Assembly (NCBI GenBank): GCA_012521555.1
Contig: JAAYMC010000015.1
Coordinates: 1-45,394 of the forward strand
Length of the DNA stretch: 45,394 bases
Source of the DNA: Clostridiales bacterium
GTDB taxonomy: Bacteria > Bacillota > Clostridia > Oscillospirales > Oscillospiraceae
Reading direction: 5' to 3'
The translations under genes and the position numbers were made by a program. Position 1 is the stretch's first letter. The number at the start of each line of letters is the position of its first letter. The notes below the pieces were generated by a model that was given only the letters and a program-made list of their open reading frames with translations, did no database searches and was not told where the DNA came from. This document shows, one piece after another, positions 7,689 through 15,923 of the stretch.

Positions 7689-9612
7689 CACGCTGCCTTA
7701 AGAACGATGGGAACAGGGATGCGTCCGTGTGGGGCAGGAAGCACGCGGCGACGAACGCGTCCATGTAGCCGGGCTGCGTGCTCAGCTCCAGATACGTCGT
7801 GCTCCGGGCCACTTCATGGAGTTTGCGCGCGGCGTCGGCGGACGTGAGCATGGCAAACGCCCCCGCGAGAGAAGAGTTACCTATGTAACGGTACTTCTCA
7901 AGCGGGATGTCCGGGAGCATGCCGATATAGACGGCGTTTTTGATGTTGATGCCGCTGCCGATGCCGCCGGCGACGGAGATGTGCTGCACGTCGTCCGGCG
8001 CAAAGCCGAGGGACTCTAAAAGCGTCATCGTCGCGGAGAAGATGGCGGCCTTCGCGCGGATGAAGTTGTCGATGTCGATTTCGTTGATGGCGACAAGCCT
8101 TCCCGTGGCCGACTCGTCGGGGAAGGCAATCACGTAGCTGCCCATGCCGACGTCGTCCCACCGGACGCGGCGGCCCTCCCGCACGAACTTGCCCTTGCCG
8201 TTGATGATGCCGGCGCGGAACAGCTCGGCGACGATGTCGATCAGCCCCGAGCCGCACAGGCCGATGGGCTTGCCGCCGCCGATGACGGAGAGCGCCGGCT
8301 CCATCGTCTCAGGGTCAATCGTGACGGCGTCGATAGCGCCGGCCGTCGCGCGCATGCCGCAGCTGATGTCGCCCCCCTCGAAGGCGGGGCCGGCGGAGCA
8401 GGCGCAGGCCATGAGGAAATCGGCGTTGCCCAGGACGATTTCGCCGTTTGTGCCGAGGTCGATGAGCATGGACAGCTCCGGCGTGTTCCAGATCATGCTC
8501 GAGAGCGTGCCCGCGGTGATGTCGCCGCCGACGTAGCTGCCGATATTGGGCGCGACAAGGAGCTTCGCGCCGGGGGCGAGGGAAAGGCCCATGTCCGCCG
8601 TGTCAAGCGGCTCGAGCTCGAAGAAGGCGGGGATATACGGCTCCGTGCGCAGGTAGTTGGCGCTCACGCCGAGGAGCAGGTGGTTCATCGTGGTGTTCGA
8701 CGCCACCGCAAGGCCGTAGATGCTGCGTTTGGAGACGCCGGCGTCTTCGCAGAGCGTGTCGATAAGGGGGATGAGCGTCTCCTCGATGATGGCGGAGCGG
8801 AGCTTGTCCACGCCGCCGGGCTTTTGCTGCTCGATGATGCGGTTGATCACGTCCGCGCCGAAGCGGATCTGGCCGTTGCCCGCGCTGCCCTTAGACAGCA
8901 GCGCGCCCGTCTCGAGATTGACAAGGACGGCGGAGACCGTCGTCGTGCCGATATCGACGGCAAGGCCGCAGACAGCCTGCGCGCTGCCCTCCGGGAAGAC
9001 GTCGAGCACTTCGGGGGCCTCGCCGCGGTCAAGCACGACGCATTTGACCGCAAAGCCGCCCTCGCGCATCACGTCCGGGAGCTTCACGAGGACGTGAAAC
9101 GGGACGGCGACGCGCTCGGCGCCAAGAGAGGCCGCGAGCGCGCGGGAAAAGCGCTCGTTGTCCGGCATCGTGTCGTCCAGCGTGGGCTCGGTCAGAGTGA
9201 GCGAGACCGTCCGGATAAAGCCCGTGCGGGACAGCCCCGCCTCGTCAAGGCTTTTCTGGAGCTGCTCGAAGACGCGCAGCTCCTCGGGCGAGGACAAATC
9301 GGCCGTTTTCAGGCGGCTTTTGTACGCCGCGGCGATGTCGGGAACGAGGACGCACACGTCGCTTTCCACCGTGGAGGCGCAGGCCAGGCGCCAGCCGTGG
9401 TCGTACTGTTCCTGCGTGATGTGGCGCGTTTTTTCACTTTTGAGCATTCCGGAGACGAGCCGAACCTGGCATTTGCCGCACGAGCCGTTTCCGGAACACG
9501 GCGCGTCAATGGCGACGTTTGCTTTTCTTGCGACTTCAAGGAGGTTTTCGCCGGGGACGGCGAAGATGGAAACATCTCCGCCGTCCTCGAACTGGAATAA
9601 GACTCTTGCCAT
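7675..9612 (-). CDS. acsV: RACo: ATP-dependent reductive activator of the corrinoid iron-sulfur protein
   Basis: A 645-residue ASKHA ATPase with an N-terminal [2Fe-2S] ferredoxin domain. It re-reduces inactive Co(II) in the corrinoid iron-sulfur protein AcsCD so that it can accept a methyl group again. The ferredoxin ligands are visible as C-x5-C-x2-C (CSGNGSCGKC, residues 39-48) with a fourth Cys near residue 77 (LACAST). The ASKHA domain begins with GLAVDIGTTTVSAVLVN near residue 220 and has a second phosphate-binding segment, LIDLGTNGEIVLGN, near residue 385. The gene begins 3 bp after the acsB stop with only a weak ribosome binding site, which suggests translational coupling. Its target AcsCD is encoded in the divergent operon. 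Confidence 0.94.
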   Translation of the reverse strand: MARVLFQFEDGGDVSIFAVPGENLLEVARKANVAIDAPCSGNGSCGKCQVRLVSGMLKSEKTRHITQEQYDHGWRLACASTVESDVCVLVPDIAAAYKSRLKTADLSSPEELRVFEQLQKSLDEAGLSRTGFIRTVSLTLTEPTLDDTMPDNERFSRALAASLGAERVAVPFHVLVKLPDVMREGGFAVKCVVLDRGEAPEVLDVFPEGSAQAVCGLAVDIGTTTVSAVLVNLETGALLSKGSAGNGQIRFGADVINRIIEQQKPGGVDKLRSAIIEETLIPLIDTLCEDAGVSKRSIYGLAVASNTTMNHLLLGVSANYLRTEPYIPAFFELEPLDTADMGLSLAPGAKLLVAPNIGSYVGGDITAGTLSSMIWNTPELSMLIDLGTNGEIVLGNADFLMACACSAGPAFEGGDISCGMRATAGAIDAVTIDPETMEPALSVIGGGKPIGLCGSGLIDIVAELFRAGIINGKGKFVREGRRVRWDDVGMGSYVIAFPDESATGRLVAINEIDIDNFIRAKAAIFSATMTLLESLGFAPDDVQHISVAGGIGSGINIKNAVYIGMLPDIPLEKYRYIGNSSLAGAFAMLTSADAARKLHEVARSTTYLELSTQPGYMDAFVAACFLPHTDASLFPSFLRQRDADG

Positions 9613-9615
9613 ACG

Positions 9616-11748
9616 TTACATGATCGGCGGCAGTGATAGCGCCGGGTGCCCCTTTTCCTGTAAGAATTGTAAGACGGCGTCCGGTTCAACGGCGATGGTC
9701 TCGTCGCAGATCATGTCGGTGAAGCTGTCGATTCCGTACAGTTCCTTTGCCGTTTTGTTCAGACGCTCAGCGACGTCGTCCTTCAGCTCTTTCGGCATCC
9801 AGACGATGCGTTGTACGCCGCCCTCCGCGGCGATGAATTTCTTCGATGCGATAAAGTGGCGGCCGTGGCCCATGAAGCCCGGCGTCTGCACGCCGCCGCC
9901 CGTCATGGAGGCCAGCTCGCCGAAGGTCATGCCCGTCGGCGTCAGGCCCGCGTATTCGCGGTTGACGACGATGACGCCGCCGGCTTCCGGCATGATGCCG
10001 CATATACACTCGAAGCAGCCGCAGCTTGTCATCGGGTCTTCGAGGATGGAGTAGAGAGTGACTTTTTCAAGCGCGCCGTGCGTGACTTCCTTGACGACGC
10101 GGTTGACCTCCTCGTACGCGCCGGTGCGCGCGTCGATCAGGCCCTTCTTCTCAATCGGCTGGCACGGGCCGGCCGGCGTGAGCTCCTTCGTGGCCTTCGC
10201 GTCCAGCCACGAGACGGCGCCGCACAATCCGAGGCGCTCGGGCGTCACCACGCAGGCGTGGGACGGCGCGAAGGACTGGCACAGCGTGCAGGTGTAGAAG
10301 GTGTCGACGCTCTCGTCTGTCAGGGACGCGAGGCGGTCGTCGCGGGCTGTGTAGCGCGGCATGGCCTCTTCCCTGAGGATGCGCTCGACTTCCGCCTTGT
10401 CGGTGATGAGCGTGACCTGACACTTGTCGACGACGGAGCTAAACTCGTCCATGACCTCAAAGTAGATGACTTCCGCGAGGTCCTTCAGGCGCAGGCCCTT
10501 TTCGTACGCCTCCTTGCTGATGCGCACGCGGATGAGGTTGCGCTGGCCGGTGTGCATGACGCCTTCGATATAGTTAAACCAGTGGTGAATCTTGCGCTCG
10601 ATGACCGGCTCGAAGTCCACCTGCATTTTCTTGCCCGCCACTTCCACGTAGGTGGCCAGCGGCAGCTCGACGGGCGGCTCGCCGTCGATATCCGGGCCGA
10701 TGACGGTGAGCTTCTTGTCCTCGATCTCGTCAAGGTCCCGCATGACGACAAGCTCGCAGGTGGGGTTCGCGCCGGAGTAGAACTCGGCGTGCATATCCTT
10801 CTTGCGGATGATTTCGCCCTCGTACGCCGAGGAGAAGCCCATGCAGATGTCGATTTTCTTGGCCTTGACCTTGATGTTGCGCAGCTCGAGGGATTTTGCC
10901 ACGGTGTCGACGTGGTTTGTCACCGACACGAGCGCGCCGGGGACCTGGAGGTCGCCGAGGTCGATGTCCACGATGACGGGGAAGCCCAGCGCGATGGCGC
11001 CGGCGCCCGCGGAGACGACGACTTCGTTAAGCGGCCCGAAGGTGTTGACAAACGCGGGGACGCGCTCTTTCGTGTATTTGAGCAGCGCCGCAAGGTCGCC
11101 GGGCGGGATGGCGCCGAAGATGAGCGCGGCGCGGATGGCGACTGTGACGACGTGGATGACGGCCGTCACATCGTGCCCCAGAGGGATGACGCGGAAGTCA
11201 AGGCCCATCTTCACGCCGGCCGCGGCGGCCTGGTCGATGACGTCGCCCACGAGGAAGGTGAGAAGGCCGCGCGTCTGGTATTCCTTCACGACCATGGCAA
11301 GCTGCGAGTCCTCGTTTGCCTTGCCGATGACGACGGCCACGCCCGGGATGTCGCCCGTGACGAGGGGGACGCCGAGCGAGCGGATGACGGGGTCCGGCAC
11401 GAAGCCGATGCCCGCCTCGTTCTCATACGGCTTGGCGCCGCCGACGTATTTGAGGCCCTCGAGGATCTCGGCGCCGACGGCCGTGGCAAGGCCGGCGTTG
11501 AGGGCTTCGCCGAGGTCGTCCTTATTTGATATGAGGCTTTTGAGAACGCCGACGCAGGCGGGAAGGTCCCCGAGCTTTGTGACTTTCACGCCCGTTGCGG
11601 CGTAAATCGTGGGGAAGAAGTACGCGGTGTCGGGGAAAGCGACGGGGCAATCGGCGCCGTATTGGGCGATGGCGTTGTTTACGGCTTTTTCGGCCAGACC
11701 GGCTACGGCGTTTGACCCAGCGTAAATAAGGTCGGTTAATGCGCTCAT
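9616..11748 (-). CDS. acsB: Acetyl-CoA synthase, CODH/ACS beta subunit (copy 1)
   Basis: ACS condenses CO, a corrinoid-bound methyl group and CoA into acetyl-CoA at the Ni-Ni-[4Fe-4S] A-cluster. The 710-residue protein keeps all ligands at the same relative spacing as Moorella AcsB: Cys487, Cys490, Cys499 and Cys509 (CTLCQSFAPSHAC...GLCG) plus the C-G-C motif at 576-578 that binds the distal nickel. ATG at 11748 is chosen because GGAGGTG lies 10 bases upstream; the longer TTG start at 11766 overlaps that site. It sits between an AcsF/CooC-type ATPase and RACo, not with CODH. A second acsB lies at 16754-18880; the two differ throughout, most at the N-terminus and in the middle. Confidence 0.97.
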   Translation of the reverse strand: MSALTDLIYAGSNAVAGLAEKAVNNAIAQYGADCPVAFPDTAYFFPTIYAATGVKVTKLGDLPACVGVLKSLISNKDDLGEALNAGLATAVGAEILEGLKYVGGAKPYENEAGIGFVPDPVIRSLGVPLVTGDIPGVAVVIGKANEDSQLAMVVKEYQTRGLLTFLVGDVIDQAAAAGVKMGLDFRVIPLGHDVTAVIHVVTVAIRAALIFGAIPPGDLAALLKYTKERVPAFVNTFGPLNEVVVSAGAGAIALGFPVIVDIDLGDLQVPGALVSVTNHVDTVAKSLELRNIKVKAKKIDICMGFSSAYEGEIIRKKDMHAEFYSGANPTCELVVMRDLDEIEDKKLTVIGPDIDGEPPVELPLATYVEVAGKKMQVDFEPVIERKIHHWFNYIEGVMHTGQRNLIRVRISKEAYEKGLRLKDLAEVIYFEVMDEFSSVVDKCQVTLITDKAEVERILREEAMPRYTARDDRLASLTDESVDTFYTCTLCQSFAPSHACVVTPERLGLCGAVSWLDAKATKELTPAGPCQPIEKKGLIDARTGAYEEVNRVVKEVTHGALEKVTLYSILEDPMTSCGCFECICGIMPEAGGVIVVNREYAGLTPTGMTFGELASMTGGGVQTPGFMGHGRHFIASKKFIAAEGGVQRIVWMPKELKDDVAERLNKTAKELYGIDSFTDMICDETIAVEPDAVLQFLQEKGHPALSLPPIM

Positions 11749-11807
11749 TGTTTTGTGCACCTCCAAAATTTAAGCTGCTTACCAAAGCGCTTTTTTCGTT
11801 TGCGGGG

Positions 11808-12578
11808 TCAGAGGTCTATTTTTGCGAGGGTCTCGCGAAGCGCCTGACGAACGGGATTGTCCTTCGGGACGGTGGAGCTTGGGCGGCCCTCGGCGTCGTA
11901 CCGGTAGATGGCCTCGTCGTTCGGGAGCACGCCCAGAAGGTCAAGGCCCTGCTTTTTAATCTCTTCCATTACGCCTTCGTCGAGCTTTCCGCCCGGCGCG
12001 CGGTTGACGATGAGCTTCATCATTTTCGGGTTCATGTTCTGCTCGCGCACCATCTCGGCGGCGCGGCCGGCGGCCTGAACCCCGCGGCGCGACGCGTCGC
12101 TGACGAGCAGGAGAATGTCGACGTGCGGCAGGATGCCGCGGCTGATGTGCTCAAGGCCCGCCTCGTTGTCGACGACGAGGTAGCGGTAGCCGCTCTGGTA
12201 CTTGTCAATCTGCGCCTTGAGCACGCCGTTGATGTAGCAGTAGCATCCGGGGCCCTGCGTGCGCCCCATGACGAGCAGGTCGAAATCGTCCCCTTCAATG
12301 AGGGCGTCCCCGAACATAAACTCGGTGTACTCCTGCTTCGTCATGTTGGGGGGCAGCTCGTCGGCGATGCTGTCCTGGAACTTGAGCTTTTCACGGATAT
12401 CGCCGAGCGTCATCTCCACCTCGACGCCGAGCACTTCGTTGAGGTTGGAGTTGGGGTCGGCGTCCACGGCGAGGATGGGGCCCTTGCCCGACTCGGCAAG
12501 GTGCTGGATGATCAGGCCGCAGATTGTTGTTTTGCCGGTGCCGCCTTTTCCGGCGACGGCGATAACGGTAGGCTTCAT
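11808..12578 (-). CDS. acsF: CooC/AcsF-type nickel-insertion ATPase
   Basis: A P-loop ATPase of 256 residues in the MinD/CooC family that drives nickel insertion into CODH or ACS. The deviant Walker A is GKGGTGKTT at residues 10-18. The C-x-C motif that binds metal at the CooC dimer interface is present (GPGCYC, Cys112 and Cys114). Acids for Mg binding are in AVDADPNSN (residues 37-45). It lies 59 bp upstream of acsB copy 1 and 15 bp downstream of cooT. Because it pairs with an acsB without cooS, the AcsF role (ACS maturation) fits better than CooC, but sequence alone does not settle this. Start ATG has GGGGG upstream. Confidence 0.88.
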   Translation of the reverse strand: MKPTVIAVAGKGGTGKTTICGLIIQHLAESGKGPILAVDADPNSNLNEVLGVEVEMTLGDIREKLKFQDSIADELPPNMTKQEYTEFMFGDALIEGDDFDLLVMGRTQGPGCYCYINGVLKAQIDKYQSGYRYLVVDNEAGLEHISRGILPHVDILLLVSDASRRGVQAAGRAAEMVREQNMNPKMMKLIVNRAPGGKLDEGVMEEIKKQGLDLLGVLPNDEAIYRYDAEGRPSSTVPKDNPVRQALRETLAKIDL

Positions 12579-12593
12579 ATCTTACCCCCTGAT

Positions 12594-12782
12594 TTACTTT
12601 GTTTCGATGATGATTTTGCCGCCAACAAGGTCGGCCGACAGGATGCGGCCTTTGATGCGCGTCTTGTTTTCGAGCAGGTCGGTGAAGACGAGGTCGTCGC
12701 CGTCAAAATCGATGCGCTGGATGTTTGTCAAAAGGACTTTGTTTTCCTTATCCGCGTTGTCGTAAACCTTTGAAAGGCACAT
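12594..12782 (-). CDS. cooT: CooT family nickel-binding protein
   Basis: A 62-residue protein starting MCLSKVY, the hallmark of the CooT family, in which the Cys at position 2 of each monomer in a dimer binds Ni(II). The rest is a small beta-rich fold, with the pattern ILSADLVGGKIIIE at the end. CooT takes part in nickel delivery to CO dehydrogenase in Rhodospirillum. A strong AAAAGGAGGGG site precedes the ATG. It lies between the His-rich protein gene and the CooC/AcsF gene, which is the expected setting for nickel handling. Confidence 0.88.
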   Translation of the reverse strand: MCLSKVYDNADKENKVLLTNIQRIDFDGDDLVFTDLLENKTRIKGRILSADLVGGKIIIETK

Positions 12783-12824
12783 GGATACCCCTCCTTTTCG
12801 CGGAAACGCCCCGGCAAGCGCTGA

Positions 12825-13091
12825 TTACGAAAGGATGTCGAGGAGCGCGGCGAGCCGGGCGTCGACCTTTTTCAGCTCCGCGATGCACGCGCGGATTTCG
12901 TCCGCCTCGGCTGTTTTGGAGAGATGGTCGAGGCTGTGGGCAAGGCTCTCCAGCTCCTCCTCGTGGTGCGCGTTGTGCTGGAGCGTGTACTGCAGGAATT
13001 TCGCGACTTCCGTAACGCTTTTCAAAAGCGTGTCGTGGTCATGGTCGTGGGGATGGTGGTGGTCGTGATCGTGATGCGTGTGGTGCGGCAT
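12825..13091 (-). CDS. Small His-rich, probably metal-binding protein
   Basis: An 88-residue protein whose first 20 residues contain 11 histidines in His/Asp repeats (HHDHDHHHPHDHDHD), followed by two predicted helices rich in Leu and Glu that could form a helical bundle or coiled coil. The ATG at 13091 has GGAGGGG upstream; a longer frame reaching 13136 lacks such a site. It is the first gene of the operon with cooT, acsF and acsB, so nickel storage or delivery, analogous to CooJ (whose His tail is C-terminal), is the likely role. I do not recognise a named family. It may be homologous in the helical part to DUF156-like bundles, but this is not clear. Confidence 0.8.
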   Translation of the reverse strand: MPHHTHHDHDHHHPHDHDHDTLLKSVTEVAKFLQYTLQHNAHHEEELESLAHSLDHLSKTAEADEIRACIAELKKVDARLAALLDILS

Positions 13092-13184
13092 GAGCTTAAC
13101 CCCTCCGTATTCGGTAGACCGCCTCCCGAAGGGCATTTTGGCGCTTTTCGGAAGACAATCCGCGTTATGCTTTTCGGCAACACC

Positions 13185-13190
13185 ATTATA
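13185..13190 (-). promoter_or_regulatory. -10 hexamer of the His-rich/cooT/acsF/acsB operon
   Basis: TATAAT on the minus strand at 13190-13185, inside an AT-rich stretch 94 bp before the His-rich gene start. The -35 is weak (TTTTGC at 16-bp spacing), which would fit activated or condition-dependent expression. Confidence 0.5.
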
Positions 13191-13293
13191 CCATTATTCT
13201 CACAAAGCAAAAGGAAAATGTATACGATTGTTTTGGCATAATTCACTTTTTTCTTTTAAATTTGTATAATAACGCCCTTTTTCACCGGAGAAC

Positions 13294-13321
13294 TTGACGG
13301 ATCAGTCCCTTCAATTATACT
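13294..13321 (+). promoter_or_regulatory. Sigma-A-type promoter for the 73-aa gene
   Basis: TTGACG at 13294-13299, a 16-bp spacer, and TATACT at 13316-13321, 38 bp before the start of the small gene at 13360. Confidence 0.6.
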
Positions 13322-13359
13322 AAGAGGGATGGGCCAGAGCAAGAAAGGGGAGCGATAGC

Positions 13360-13581
13360 ATGCGGTACGAAGTCATACGGGAGATTTTCAACAAGTGCAG
13401 CGGCAACCAGATGCGGGACGTGTTTTTCGAGGAAATCGAAACGGACGACCCGGCCCGGTACGTCGCCGAGAGGTTCGCAAAGTACAACATCACGGAAGAG
13501 ACGGCGGAGGGGGCGGATGAGCGCGTCTTTCTCATCGAGCTGGAAGGACTTTTGCAGAAAATGACGTTTACAAAGGCGTAA
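13360..13581 (+). CDS. Small protein of unknown function in CODH/ACS locus
   Basis: A 73-residue acidic protein beginning MRYEVIREIFNKCSGNQMRD, with one Cys at position 13 and the acidic segment FFEEIETDDPARYV. No family is recognised with confidence. It is likely a real gene: AAGGGGAG lies 7 bases before the ATG, a good promoter lies at 13294-13321, and the composition is protein-like in this frame. It sits between the two divergent CODH/ACS operons and just upstream of the cooS promoters, which suggests a regulatory or maturation role; this is inference only. Confidence 0.7.
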   Translation: MRYEVIREIFNKCSGNQMRDVFFEEIETDDPARYVAERFAKYNITEETAEGADERVFLIELEGLLQKMTFTKA

Positions 13582-13740
13582 AGACGCGCGCCGCTTTACC
13601 GCGGCGGAGGCGGAAAAGATTGTGACTTGATTTAGCCCATAAACCGCGTTACGCTTGTCCTCCGGGGCGGAAAATCCGGCCCGGGGCCCTGGTTTACATA
13701 CCCTGCCGCGGGAGTTTAGCGGGGAGAGCCTGCCTTTAAG
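13582..13740. other. GC-rich leader-like stretch upstream of cooS promoters
   Basis: No gene is seen. The sequence has several complementary GC blocks (CTCCGGGGCGG, CCGGCCCGGGGCC, CCCTGCCGCGGGAG) that could fold, but I do not recognise a cobalamin, T-box, SAM or other riboswitch, nor 6S RNA, and there is no T-run to end a small RNA. Confidence 0.35.
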
Positions 13741-13768
13741 TTGTATGGAATGTTTGGTTTGGTATAAT
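13741..13768 (+). promoter_or_regulatory. Upstream promoter of the cooS operon
   Basis: TTGTAT at 13741-13746, a 16-bp spacer, and a perfect TATAAT at 13763-13768. Confidence 0.5.
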
Positions 13769-13822
13769 CATTAGAGATTTTTAAACGAATCAACTATTCT
13801 TTTGCAAAGGCTCGTTAAATAT

Positions 13823-13851
13823 TTGACAAAGAGGGTATGGACTGCTACAAT
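13823..13851 (+). promoter_or_regulatory. Main promoter of the cooS-acs operon
   Basis: TTGACA at 13823-13828, a 17-bp spacer, and TACAAT at 13846-13851: a near-consensus sigma-A promoter. It places the transcript start near 13858 and leaves a leader of about 70 nt before the cooS ATG at 13928. It also rules out the longer in-frame start at 13802 as the main start. Confidence 0.8.
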
Positions 13852-13927
13852 GCAGTGTGGGCAAAAGGTATACACTTTATTTAAAAGTATAAGCATAGAA
13901 GCCACAGCAAAGGAGAACTGCAGGAAC

Positions 13928-15820
13928 ATGGATGTGAGAAATTTCACTTCAGTTGAACAGATGGAAGAAGAAGCGAAAAACCTGAAAGAGCGGGCCGCCG
14001 CGGCCGGCGCGGAGACCTGGGAGGACAGAAAGAAGGCGCAGACGCCGCAGTGCAAATTCGGCGAAGACGGTATCTGCTGCCGTATCTGCTCCATGGGCCC
14101 CTGCCGCATTACGCCCAAGGCGCCCCGCGGCATCTGCGGTGCCGACGCCCACGCCATCGCAGGCCGCAACTATCTGCGTATGGTCGCAGGCGGAACGGCC
14201 GCCCACTCCGATCACGGCCGCGAAATCTGCCATACGCTCCACGCAACACGCCCCGACGGGCACTATCAGATTAAGGATCCCGCGAAGCTCTTGCGCCTTG
14301 CCAATGAGTGGGGCGTCAAGACGGAAGGCCGCGACATCTACGATATCGCCCACGAAGTGGCTGAAATCGGCCTGATGGAATACGGCAAGCCGTTCGGGAC
14401 GCAGAGGTTCCTTACGCGCGCCACGGAAGAGCGCCAGAAGCTCTGGCACGAGCTGGGCATCGCCCCGCGCGCCATTGACCGCGAAATCGCCACGGCGATG
14501 CACATGACCCACATGGGCAACACCGCCGACGCCGAAGCGCTCGTGCGGCAGGCCCTGCGCACCGGCATGGCCGACGGCTGGGGCGGCTCCATGATGGGCA
14601 CGGAGATGACCGACATCCTCTTCGGGACCCCGCAGCCCCGGGAGACGGAAGGCGACCTCGGCGTCCTCGACAAGGACATGGTCAACATCATCGTCCACGG
14701 CCACGACCCGGCGATGTCCGAGATGATTGTGCTCGCCTCCGAGGATAAGGACCTCATCGAGTACGCGCGCAGCAAGGGCGCCAAGGGCATCAACGTGTGC
14801 GGCCTGTGCTGCACCGCCAACGAAGTCACCATGCGCCACGGCGTGAAGATGGCCGGCAACTTCCTCCAGCAGGAAAACGCGATCCTCACCGGCATGGTCG
14901 AGATGATCGCCGTCGACGTGCAGTGCATCTTCCCGTCCATCGGGCCGCTGTCCGAGTGCTTCCACACGAAGTTCATCACGACGTCGCCCATCGCCCGCAT
15001 CCCGAATTCGGAGTACGTCGAGTTCCATCCGGAAACGGCGCGCGAAAAGGGCCGCGAGCTCGTCAGAGCAGCCATCGACAACTTTGAAAGACGCGACCCC
15101 GCGAAGATTTACGAGCCCAAGAAAAAGCAGGGCGCGCGCGTCGGCTACTCCTGCGAGGCGATCATCAAGGAGCTTGACGGCGTGACGAACAGCTACGTCG
15201 ACGTGAGAGGTACATACAAGCCTCTGATCGACTGCATCAAGGCCGGCGTTCTCCGCGGCGCCGTCGCCATCGTCGGCTGCAACAACCCGAAAGTCCGCCC
15301 GGACTACTCGCACATTGAGATCATGAAGGAGCTCATCAAGAACGACATCATCGTCGTCACGACGGGCTGCTCGGCGCAGGCCGCCGCGAAGGCCGGCCTC
15401 ATGAAGCCGGAGGCGAAGGAACTGTGCGGCGCCGGACTCAAGCGCGTGTGCGAGCTCGTCGGCATCCCGCCGGTCCTCCACATGGGTTCCTGCGTCGACA
15501 TCAGCCGCATCATGCTGCTCGTCAACGACGTGTGCAAGCAGTGGGGCATCCGCTGCGACCAGCTCCCCGCCGTCGGCTGCGCGCCGGAGTGGATGAGCGA
15601 GAAGGCCGTCGCCATCGCCAACTACGTCGTCTCCACGGGCATTGACGTGTACCTCGGCATCGAGCCGCAGGTGAAGGGCTCCGCGCAGATGATGGAGCTC
15701 ATCACGGAGGGCACGAGAAAGCTCACGGGCGGCGGATTCATCATCAACACGGATCCGCACGTGCTCGTCCAGAAGATGATCGACGGCATCGAAAAGAAGC
15801 GCGCCGCGCTCGGTATCTAA
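13928..15820 (+). CDS. cooS: Anaerobic carbon monoxide dehydrogenase catalytic subunit (CODH/ACS alpha)
   Basis: A 630-residue Ni-Fe-S CO dehydrogenase (also called acsA) that interconverts CO2 and CO and feeds CO to ACS. Fe-S ligands for the D and B clusters are visible: Cys42, Cys50, Cys51, Cys54, Cys59 and Cys70. C-cluster ligands are all present: the VHGHDP histidine (257-259), the GLCCT Cys (294-295), Cys333, Cys451 (GCNN), Cys481 (GCSAQ) and Cys522 (GSCVD). The ATG at 13928 follows AGGAG by 12 bases. It is the first gene of the six-gene cooS-cooC-acsB-acsD-acsC-acsE operon. Confidence 0.97.
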   Translation: MDVRNFTSVEQMEEEAKNLKERAAAAGAETWEDRKKAQTPQCKFGEDGICCRICSMGPCRITPKAPRGICGADAHAIAGRNYLRMVAGGTAAHSDHGREICHTLHATRPDGHYQIKDPAKLLRLANEWGVKTEGRDIYDIAHEVAEIGLMEYGKPFGTQRFLTRATEERQKLWHELGIAPRAIDREIATAMHMTHMGNTADAEALVRQALRTGMADGWGGSMMGTEMTDILFGTPQPRETEGDLGVLDKDMVNIIVHGHDPAMSEMIVLASEDKDLIEYARSKGAKGINVCGLCCTANEVTMRHGVKMAGNFLQQENAILTGMVEMIAVDVQCIFPSIGPLSECFHTKFITTSPIARIPNSEYVEFHPETAREKGRELVRAAIDNFERRDPAKIYEPKKKQGARVGYSCEAIIKELDGVTNSYVDVRGTYKPLIDCIKAGVLRGAVAIVGCNNPKVRPDYSHIEIMKELIKNDIIVVTTGCSAQAAAKAGLMKPEAKELCGAGLKRVCELVGIPPVLHMGSCVDISRIMLLVNDVCKQWGIRCDQLPAVGCAPEWMSEKAVAIANYVVSTGIDVYLGIEPQVKGSAQMMELITEGTRKLTGGGFIINTDPHVLVQKMIDGIEKKRAALGI

Positions 15821-15923
15821 CAAAGAGATGCGATAAGCGGAATAAAACGGCGGCGCGCCCCGAATATTAGGGGTGAAAGACAAAATCGCGGCCGCCGCGA
15901 TGGGGGAGAGGAGAAGGGAGTCT

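Noticed and set aside
9811-11529. A 572-codon plus-strand open frame opposite acsB copy 1
   Set aside because: Antisense shadow with Arg/Asp/Val-rich repetitive sequence and no family.
13582-13740. Cobalamin riboswitch or 6S RNA upstream of cooS
   Set aside because: The conserved B12-box GCCACTG and the 6S central bubble pattern are not present.
13802-13927. N-terminal extension of CooS
   Set aside because: The upstream in-frame ATG precedes the -35 box of the promoter and the extension is not like any CooS N-terminus.
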